A stretch of 10,708 bases of DNA from CAZXFH01 sp964640055 (GTDB lineage: Bacteria > Fidelibacterota > UBA2242 > JAFGTP01): contig CAZXFH010000076.1 in the NCBI GenBank assembly GCA_964640055.1, positions 1 to 10,708 on the forward strand. Direction: 5' to 3'. Below the pieces are notes generated by a model. That model had not been told where the DNA came from, searched no databases, and was given only the letters and a program-made list of their open reading frames with translations. Made by a program: the position numbers and the translations under genes. Positions 5,708 to 10,708 of this stretch are shown here, in pieces (position 1 is the stretch's first letter; each line of letters opens with the position of its first letter).

Positions 5708-8683
5708 ATGGAAAAGAATCCCGATGAAGAAATAGAAAAGCTTATTTTGCAATTTAATCTTGCAAGAATTTATTTTGCAGAAGAAGAAGAAGAAGAAGCC
5801 AGTATTGTCACATCGCTTAGAGATATCACTGCGCAAAAGCAAATGGAAAAGAAAATATTGGATATTCATGATATTTATCGAAGAACCATAGAGAATGCAC
5901 ACGGTATTCCGTACCGGTTAAAATATGCGGATAATTCCTATGAATTTATCGGTGAAGGCTGTGAAGAGCTATTAGGGATTGAACCTCAGAAATTGACCTT
6001 TTTAAAATTGAAGGATATGATTCAGGAAGCGGTAATTACAGACCCCCAAACACCATCTGATTATAATGAATATCATATTTTATTTAGGAATGGGAAAATT
6101 GATAGATATCATGTTGAATTACGGATTAGAACCCCTGCCGGACAAGAGCGATGGATTAGTGATCGATCTTTACCTATTTCTGATCCAAAAAACGGGAAAG
6201 TTATTGGTTCTATTGGTATTCTCCAAGACATCACCGAACGCAAGCGGGTGGAGGAAGCCTTAGCAAAGAGAGAAGCTGAACTTCGTTCTCTATTAGATGG
6301 ATCAGACGATTCTGTTTATGCGATTGATAGGTATAATCAATACATTTTTGTGAATAATACACATCTATCTCACATGGTAGATTCAGGCCGTATTTCTAAA
6401 AAGCGGGCTAAAAAGGTCCTCGGAAAAAGATACCAGGAACTGCATCCAGAAAAGGAGTCAGAGGAATTTATCAAAAATGTCAGGAAAGTCTTTAAAACAG
6501 GTAAATCCGTACGATATGAGTTTAAATGGCCAGGAGTAAAAAGATGGTCTAGTAGATCTTTAAGTCCGATAAAAGACGTGAAAACGGATAAAGTCAAAAG
6601 CGTGTCGGTAATTTCTAGAGATATCACCGAGCGCAAGCGGGCAGAAGAAAAAATATACAATCAGCATAAATTTCATAAACTGAGAGCCAGTCTCTGGGAA
6701 TTGGCTAACAAACAGTCCTTTTCGGAACCAGAGTTAATCCGGGAAATGCTGAAGAAGGTTGGGCCGGAATTGGATGTCAGCCGGGCCACTTTCGTTAAAC
6801 TCAATTCTGATAAAAAAGAATACATTGTAGAATACCAGTGGTATACATCCGCAGCTGGTCCTTCCCTAACTCAATCCGTCAGCTATCGGATTGCAAGTAA
6901 AATGTTCGGGCGCAAGTATGTTGAATTGCCCAAAGATTTAATTCCCGGAATTAAACGGTATGTTAAGCAGCATTTTAAGAAAAATAATATCTACTCATAT
7001 CTGGTAGTTCCTTTTGACGATAAAAAAAGTCCCCAAGGTCTATTTACCTTTTCCGAATGTCGTCATCCACGCCAATGGTCACAGTTAGAAATAAATACAT
7101 TACTGGAAATGGTCAATATTGTCACCCTAAAAAGCGAAGATATCAGGGCTCAACAAGCTCTCCGCGCAAGTGAAACACGCTACCGTACTGTTTTAGAAAA
7201 TACTGGTGTCGCGACGGTAATTATTGAGCCTGATACTACACTCTCTTTTGTCAATCAACAATTTGAAAAATTATCCGGTTATAAAAAGGAGGAGTTGGAG
7301 CATAAGAAAAGCTGGACAGAGTTTGTTGTAGAAGAAGATCACGGTAAAATGCAACAATATCATTATGAACGGTGGGAAGAACCCACAGCAGTACCGGATC
7401 AATACGAATTTCAATTCAAAGATCGCAAGGGAAAGGTCAAGAATATTCTGTTAACAATTGCTATGATTCCGGGCACCCAAAAGAGTGTGGCTTCTTTGCT
7501 GGATTTTACGGATAAACGCCAGTTAGAGAAACAATTTCAGCAGGCCCAGAAGCTGGAAGCGGTGGGACAGTTGACCGGAGGCATCGCCCATGACTTCAAT
7601 AACCTCTTGACCATCATCCGGGGTAATGCCCAAATGGCAGAGTCCGAAATAGAGCAAGATACACCTCTTTATAATTATATAAAGAAGATCAGCAAAGCCT
7701 CCCAAAAAGCTGGCAGATTGACCAAACAGCTGTTACTGTTCAGCCGCAGAGAGACTATGGTGTTTGAGCCCCTTGATCTGAATCGGACAATAAATGAACT
7801 GCTTAAAATGTTGAAACGGATCATCGTAGAAGATATAAAGATCAGGACTGAATTGGCTGGTGATATCTGGGTCATAGAAGGAGACGAGGGCAATCTGGAA
7901 CAGGTGATCATGAACTTAGCCGTTAACGCCCAGGGTGCCATGCCGGAGGGCGGAGCCTTATTTCTGAGAACTGAAAATGTCGAGATTTCAAAAAATAATA
8001 CACGCCGGATTCCATTTATAACAGTCGGTAAATATGTTTGCCTTACCGTTGAAGATACTGGTATTGGCATGGATAAAGAAACGCAGGGTAAAATTTTTGA
8101 TCCCTTTTTTACAACAAAAGATGTAGAGAAAGGGACTGGTCTGGGGCTTTCAGTGGTCTATGGTATTGTCAAAAAACATAATGGCTGGATCAATGTCTAC
8201 AGTGAAAAAGGTGTGGGAACAACTTTCAAACTCTATTTTCCTGCTTCAACGATCCCTATCAAGGAACATGAAGAACAAGAAATTAAAATAGATCGGCTGG
8301 AGGGAGGGGATGAAAAAGTCCTGCTAATCGAAGATGATCTGGATGTGTGTGAATTGGGGAAAGGTATTCTGGAGGAAAATGGATACCAGGTTGATGGTGT
8401 CGGGGATGCTGCCCAGGCGCTGAAACAATTTAAAAAGAGGAAAGGCAATTATGATTTGATCATCAGTGATGTGGTCTTACCTGATATGAATGGCGTGGAA
8501 CTGGTGGAGCAATTGCAGCAGATCAAATCCGGTATACCGGTAATCATGACCAGCGGGTATACCGAAGAGAAATCGAAACTGGACATTATAAAAGAAAAAC
8601 AATATCCCTTTATTCAGAAACCACTTGATGTGGAAAAGGTACTAATCACAATCAAGCAGACCCTGGAAAAATTAAAGGGATAG
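5708..8683 (+). CDS. Multi-PAS/GAF hybrid histidine kinase with C-terminal receiver (3' half of split gene)
   Basis: The 991 residues run as follows. Residues 1-48 are the orphan second half of a PAS domain (LILQFNLARIYFAEE to RDITAQKQ). A PAS-like domain follows (about 55-182, ending ITERKRVEE), then a PAS (about 190-312, ending ITERKRAEE), a GAF-like domain (about 322-475) and a PAS (about 490-605). The HisKA dimerisation helix has phospho-acceptor His628 in GGIAHDFNN. The HATPase has N-box NLAVNAQGAMPEGG (736-749), G1 DTGIGM (783-788), F-box IFDPFFTTK and G2 GTGLGLS (809-815). The receiver (about 870-988) has acidic pair D876/D877, phospho-acceptor D921, T948 and K971. The kinase core looks complete and of the class common in soluble, PAS-driven hybrid kinases. 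No membrane helix or DNA-binding output is seen, so the signal probably passes to another protein. The half PAS at the front is unlikely to fold alone and may pair with the 3526-4611 product. Confidence 0.92.
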   Translation: MEKNPDEEIEKLILQFNLARIYFAEEEEEEASIVTSLRDITAQKQMEKKILDIHDIYRRTIENAHGIPYRLKYADNSYEFIGEGCEELLGIEPQKLTFLKLKDMIQEAVITDPQTPSDYNEYHILFRNGKIDRYHVELRIRTPAGQERWISDRSLPISDPKNGKVIGSIGILQDITERKRVEEALAKREAELRSLLDGSDDSVYAIDRYNQYIFVNNTHLSHMVDSGRISKKRAKKVLGKRYQELHPEKESEEFIKNVRKVFKTGKSVRYEFKWPGVKRWSSRSLSPIKDVKTDKVKSVSVISRDITERKRAEEKIYNQHKFHKLRASLWELANKQSFSEPELIREMLKKVGPELDVSRATFVKLNSDKKEYIVEYQWYTSAAGPSLTQSVSYRIASKMFGRKYVELPKDLIPGIKRYVKQHFKKNNIYSYLVVPFDDKKSPQGLFTFSECRHPRQWSQLEINTLLEMVNIVTLKSEDIRAQQALRASETRYRTVLENTGVATVIIEPDTTLSFVNQQFEKLSGYKKEELEHKKSWTEFVVEEDHGKMQQYHYERWEEPTAVPDQYEFQFKDRKGKVKNILLTIAMIPGTQKSVASLLDFTDKRQLEKQFQQAQKLEAVGQLTGGIAHDFNNLLTIIRGNAQMAESEIEQDTPLYNYIKKISKASQKAGRLTKQLLLFSRRETMVFEPLDLNRTINELLKMLKRIIVEDIKIRTELAGDIWVIEGDEGNLEQVIMNLAVNAQGAMPEGGALFLRTENVEISKNNTRRIPFITVGKYVCLTVEDTGIGMDKETQGKIFDPFFTTKDVEKGTGLGLSVVYGIVKKHNGWINVYSEKGVGTTFKLYFPASTIPIKEHEEQEIKIDRLEGGDEKVLLIEDDLDVCELGKGILEENGYQVDGVGDAAQALKQFKKRKGNYDLIISDVVLPDMNGVELVEQLQQIKSGIPVIMTSGYTEEKSKLDIIKEKQYPFIQKPLDVEKVLITIKQTLEKLKG
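5780..5797 (+). repeat. (GAA)6 microsatellite inside the kinase
   Basis: Six perfect GAA triplets encode Glu25-Glu30 in the split PAS domain, in the loop before its last strand. Slippage here would change the loop length by whole residues and keep the frame. Confidence 0.8.
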
Positions 8684-8785
8684 GGTAATATATATTTTCT
8701 CTGTCTCAGTTGAAATTGGAGTATAGGATTTTTGGGTTATAGTTAAAATGAATGGTAAATTAGACAGACAAGAAGGTAAAAGAAA

Positions 8786-9272
8786 ATGAAAAAACGCAGA
8801 AGATTTCCGGATGAGTAAAAGGTGAGCATATTGGAGGACCATTTAATCAATCAGGTCAAGATCAGTGAATTAGCTGAGCGTTATGATATTCATACAAATT
8901 CGATATACAAGTGGAAAAAGGAATTATCTGAAGGCTAGTTATCCAAGCATCAGCGTGGTACCGGATATCCGCAGCAGTGTAAGTTAAAGCGGTTAGGTAA
9001 GAAGCTTAAGGAAAAGGATCAGGTAATGGCGAGTTAGTGGAGTAAATTTATACTTAAAAAAACGTTAATAGTCAGGATTACGCGGTGTTTGGGTAGATTG
9101 AGCAGTGCGGGATAAGATATTAGCAACGATCAGGAATTTATCCCGGCGGACCTCTTTAGCCTGCTATAAGATGATCGCCATGTTAGGTGTTATTGAGAGT
9201 CGTTATTATAACTGGAAGAGTCGGTATAGTGAGGAGAATCTCCATAATGACCATTTGCCCAAGCCCTACTAG
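8786..9272 (+). pseudogene. Degraded IS3-family transposase (orfA plus start of orfB)
   Basis: From the ATG at 8786 the frame gives MKKRRRFPDE, stop, KVSILEDHLINQVKISELAE, then RYDIHTNSIYKWKKELSEG and stop. This is the HTH of an IS3-family OrfA. A leucine/lysine-rich coiled-coil follows (LKRLGKKLKEKDQVMAS, stop). The in-frame stops are TAA 8816, TAG 8936 and TAG 9035. In another frame from 9093 comes V-D-stop-AVRDKILATIRNLSRRTS, then ESRYYNWKSRYSEENLHNDH and LPKPY, stop at 9270. This matches the N-terminal part of OrfB, upstream of the DDE integrase core. The DDE core and the rest of orfB are absent, so the element is dead and truncated on its right. A TGTCTCAGTTGAAATTGG near 8702 might be its left end, which is uncertain. 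The gene-free 8684-8785 stretch shows nothing else. Confidence 0.8.
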
Positions 9273-9311
9273 TGTCATGTCATGCTTGTAATGTCGCTTA
9301 ATAATTAGTAT

Positions 9312-9339
9312 ATTACCTCATCAAACATGGTGAGGTAAT
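9312..9339 (+). promoter_or_regulatory. 12-bp hairpin covering the SD of the IS630-like ORF
   Basis: ATTACCTCATCA (9312-9323) pairs with TGGTGAGGTAAT (9328-9339), with one T-G wobble and an AACA loop. The 3' arm contains the GAGG that would be the ribosome binding site for the ATG at 9341. Such a structure would hide the SD and limit transposase translation, a control known from several insertion sequences. The pairing is seen in the sequence; the function is inferred. Confidence 0.6.
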
Positions 9340-9340
9340 T

Positions 9341-9385
9341 ATGAAAAAGTACAAGGTCACATTGTCCGAAGAAGAGAGACAGTAG
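9341..9385 (+). pseudogene. 5' remnant of an IS630-family transposase
   Basis: The short frame MKKYKVTLSEEERQ then stops at TAG 9383-9385. The peptide is the usual opening of IS630-family transposases (MKKY-V-LTEEER). It ends exactly where the IS200 element begins, so the stop probably arises from that insertion. No IS630 DDE core is found in the window. After the IS200 element only about 50 bases remain before the putative IS630 right end, so most of the transposase was lost as well as interrupted. Confidence 0.55.
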
Positions 9386-9389
9386 ATAC

Positions 9390-9409
9390 CCACGCCTTTA
9401 CAGACGTGG
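9390..9409 (-). repeat. Right-end hairpin of the IS200 element
   Basis: Read on the minus strand, CCACGTCT-GTAA-AGGCGTGG forms an 8-bp stem (one G-T pair) with a four-base loop. It lies just past the end of tnpA, where IS200/IS605 transposases bind their right end. Confidence 0.75.
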
Positions 9410-9415
9410 TTCTTT

Positions 9416-9844
9416 TCACAATTCAAGCTTCGCTTGTCCTGTGTCTTCCTTGCCCCGCATCTCCACATATTTGCGAATAACTTCTTCGTTAATGCCTACT
9501 GTCGATACGAAATATCCTCGAGACCAGATTCCTCCAGTATCCCAATATACCTTATCAAGAAATCGAAACTTCTTTCGTAAATGACGACTCGTATTCTTCT
9601 TGAGCGTCTCAACTACTTGACTTACTGAGTATTTCGGTGGTATTACCATATATATATGAAGATGATCTCTGGCTATTCCGTTTGTTTTAAGCTCCCAGTC
9701 TGGATAATATCTCTCTACTTCAAGAAGTTTCGTCTTTAAGTATTGGCTTAATCCTCTTACGAGGATATTTCTACGATAACGCGTTACCCATACTATGTGG
9801 TATTGGGCCTGATAAACGGAATGGGCTGATCTTTTTAATTGCAT
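9416..9844 (-). CDS. tnpA: IS200-family HUH transposase TnpA
   Basis: The 142 residues open MQLKRSAHSVYQAQYHIVWV, the standard front of the IS200/IS605 Y1 transposase. The HUH metal-binding pair is H61/H63 in DHLHIYM. The catalytic tyrosine is Y126 in EVIRKYVEMRG, following GIWSRGYFVSTVG. The length fits the family norm of about 130-155. TnpA acts as a dimer that excises a single-stranded circle and inserts it by tyrosine-DNA links, recognising the end hairpins seen at both sides here. The frame is uninterrupted and all key residues are present, unlike the decayed transposases next to it. This points to a recent arrival. Confidence 0.93.
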   Translation of the reverse strand: MQLKRSAHSVYQAQYHIVWVTRYRRNILVRGLSQYLKTKLLEVERYYPDWELKTNGIARDHLHIYMVIPPKYSVSQVVETLKKNTSRHLRKKFRFLDKVYWDTGGIWSRGYFVSTVGINEEVIRKYVEMRGKEDTGQAKLEL

Positions 9845-9894
9845 GCATTAATTTAAACCCTCACTGCAAGGAAAACACAGAATTTTGCTCTCAC

Positions 9895-9914
9895 CCCCGC
9901 CTTCACAGACGGGG
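9895..9914 (-). repeat. Left-end hairpin of the IS200 element
   Basis: Read on the minus strand, CCCCGTCT-GTGA-AGGCGGGG makes an 8-bp stem with a four-base loop. It lies upstream of tnpA. It shares its loop and inner stem with the right-end hairpin, differing at outer stem bases that have changed in compensating pairs. Confidence 0.75.
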
Positions 9915-10010
9915 AACTCCCGCTGGATTAGAAATACTCTGGATGAAGCAGATTAAGTAATTTAGGCGACATGCACTGTGCACTGTGAAAAAAATAAGCT
10001 TTTCAATTAG

Positions 10011-10514
10011 TTACAGTTTATTGATCAACATGGCCATCAGAAAGCCGATTACAATCCCCAGTAGCAAAAAAAGGATATAATTGGTTAAACTGGACTTGGT
10101 TTTCAGGGGCGTTTTTGGTTCGTCTGCGTGTGGCCTAAATTCTTTTTCAGGTAATACCTCCTTGATTTGCAGGAAAAGTTCTTCCAGATCAAAGGGCTTG
10201 GGAATAATTCGATCGGCGCCTAACTTGCGGGCGCGCTCCAATAATTTTAATTTTGATCCTCCGAACCGGGCTCCTGTGCTGGCAATGATTCTGATCTCAG
10301 GATATTCCTTCCGGATTTGTTTTATTAACTCGAAACCGTCCATCTTGGGCATCACTAGATCTGTAATGACCAGTTCAATATGAATTTTACGCAGGGTTGC
10401 CAATCCTTCGCGCCCTTCAGCAGATTCATATATGGTATACCCCTTTTTTTCCAATGCTTCCCGGATAAGAAATCTAATGTCAGGGTCATCATCGATAATT
10501 AATATATTGGCCAC
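10011..10514 (-). CDS. Receiver-domain response regulator with C-terminal membrane anchor
   Basis: The 167-residue protein starts at GTG (10512-10514), set by a GGAGG (10522-10526) seven bases upstream. Residues 1-121 are a complete CheY-like receiver. It has an acidic pocket in IIDDDPD (D9/D10), phospho-acceptor D52 in TDLVMPKMDG, S79/T80 in IIASTGA, and K106 in IIPKPFD. A polar linker with prolines and lysines (122-143) leads to one hydrophobic helix (about 145-165, NYILFLLLGIVIGFLMAML) and a short NKL tail. There is no DNA-binding, enzymatic or other output domain. It would be a tail-anchored receiver sitting on the cytoplasmic face of the membrane, perhaps a phosphate sink or a phosphorylation-controlled docking site. 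It is convergent with the kinase operon and separated from it by transposon remains. A link with the hybrid kinase is only a guess. Confidence 0.88.
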   Translation of the reverse strand: MANILIIDDDPDIRFLIREALEKKGYTIYESAEGREGLATLRKIHIELVITDLVMPKMDGFELIKQIRKEYPEIRIIASTGARFGGSKLKLLERARKLGADRIIPKPFDLEELFLQIKEVLPEKEFRPHADEPKTPLKTKSSLTNYILFLLLGIVIGFLMAMLINKL

Positions 10515-10521
10515 TGAATAG

Positions 10522-10526
10522 CCTCC
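10522..10526 (-). promoter_or_regulatory. Shine-Dalgarno site deciding the GTG start of the response regulator
   Basis: On the minus strand GGAGG precedes the GTG by seven bases. An ATG just upstream (ATGGAGGC) is out of frame with the receiver domain, so GTG is the start. Confidence 0.75.
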
Positions 10527-10708
10527 ATAATTATTTCTGAACCTATTTTTTGGTCAATATTTAGTCCTACCCTTCTTATAATTTAATTCCGAATGATAAG
10601 GACAATTATTAATATAATGCGCATAAATATTAAAGCCAAGCGGAAAGCCTATTTCTGGCCGTAAAAGCCGTGATCCTGTTTATCTAGATAGCTGTTGAAT
10701 ACCCAAAT

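Larger units (their letters stand above)
4573..5710 (+). mobile_element. A+T-rich insert splitting the PAS kinase gene; sigma-54-like plus GIY-YIG nuclease element
   Basis: The boundaries are inferred from protein continuity and are good to about 10 bp. On the left, the PAS coding is normal through codons for ISPK(K) ending near 4575. On the right, PAS coding resumes with AAGAATCCCGATGAAGAA from about 5714. Joining them would give ISPKKNPDEEIEKLILQFN, a natural PAS path. The insert is nearly all coding (sigma-54-like domain, then GIY-YIG nuclease). I see no separate block large enough for a group I or II ribozyme and no transposase-type terminal inverted repeats. The last bases of the insert provide an SD and ATG for the downstream host half. 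The layout resembles free-standing homing-endonuclease genes that split a host gene, such as mobE in the nrdA gene of phage Aeh1. That comparison is from general knowledge, and no mobility has been shown. Confidence 0.65.
9383..9928 (-). mobile_element. IS200-type element (IS200/IS605 family), tnpA only
   Basis: The unit holds one tnpA on the minus strand and no tnpB. A subterminal hairpin lies near each end (9390-9409 and 9895-9914). Both share the 5'-CGTCTGTRAAGGCG core when read on the minus strand. Its length of about 0.55 kb, lack of inverted terminal repeats and intact transposase suggest a recent, possibly active copy. Exact ends are estimated to within about 10 bp. It inserted just after the IS630-like start. 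Confidence 0.75.
9291..9972. repeat. Possible terminal inverted repeats of the IS630-like remnant
   Basis: ATGTCGCTTAA at 9291-9301 matches, in reverse complement, TTAGGCGACAT at 9962-9972 with one mismatch. The pair flanks the IS630-like start codon and the IS200 element. This suggests a small IS630-derived unit, gutted inside and then hit by IS200. The match is short, and the outer flanking bases agree poorly, so the ends are not firm. Confidence 0.35.

Noticed and set aside
4573..5710. Group I or group II intron or intein as the explanation of the insert
   Set aside because: The insert is nearly all coding, I saw no group I core motifs or group II domain V-like hairpin at its end, and the frame does not continue across it with intein splice residues. 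An unusual ribozyme mixed with the coding cannot be excluded without a covariance search.
7675..8070. 131-codon minus-strand frame inside the kinase, and similar minus-strand frames at 1936-2136, 6370-6660 and 8233-8448
   Set aside because: They are antisense shadows of strongly conserved AAA and kinase coding and match no family.

Overview
The window reads as part of a low-GC bacterial chromosome. The coding signals are bacterial: Shine-Dalgarno (SD) sites, PAS/histidine-kinase/receiver signalling proteins, and IS3, IS630 and IS200 insertion-sequence debris. I cannot name the phylum. A CDC48-type ATPase next to a GvpH-like small heat-shock protein fits gas-vesicle-bearing anaerobic lineages, but that is an inference. 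I found no rRNA, tRNA or CRISPR array.

Layout. Positions 25-555 (+) encode a GvpH-like Hsp20 protein, probably the edge of a gas vesicle locus lying to the left. A 306-bp gene-free stretch and a small doubtful membrane ORF (862-1047) follow, then a full two-ring CDC48/VAT-type AAA ATPase from a TTG start (1157-3286). Positions 3526-8683 hold what was evidently one very large PAS-rich hybrid histidine kinase gene. It is now broken inside its third PAS domain. The first half of that PAS ends the 361-residue protein at 3526-4611, and the second half begins the 991-residue kinase at 5708-8683.

The roughly 1.1 kb between the two halves (about 4573-5710) is an A+T-rich insert and the most interesting item here. 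It encodes a protein whose middle resembles the DNA-binding half of RNA polymerase sigma-54 (a core-binding tail, an HTH and a degenerate RpoN box), followed by a GIY-YIG nuclease domain with its key residues. The two parts are joined through a -1 frame change at an A9 run, and the nuclease itself is cut by another -1 change at a T8 run. The insert ends with an SD and ATG that restart translation of the kinase half. I read it as a homing-endonuclease-like element that splits a host gene, using a sigma-54-derived module for DNA recognition.

From 8700 to 9990 there is a transposon graveyard. It holds a stop-riddled IS3-family transposase, an IS630-like 5' end with a hairpin over its SD, and, cutting into the latter, an apparently intact IS200 element with tnpA on the minus strand (9416-9844). 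Last is a minus-strand receiver-domain response regulator (10011-10514) with an unusual C-terminal transmembrane anchor. The split kinase and this regulator could be parts of one signalling system, but nothing in the sequence proves a partnership.
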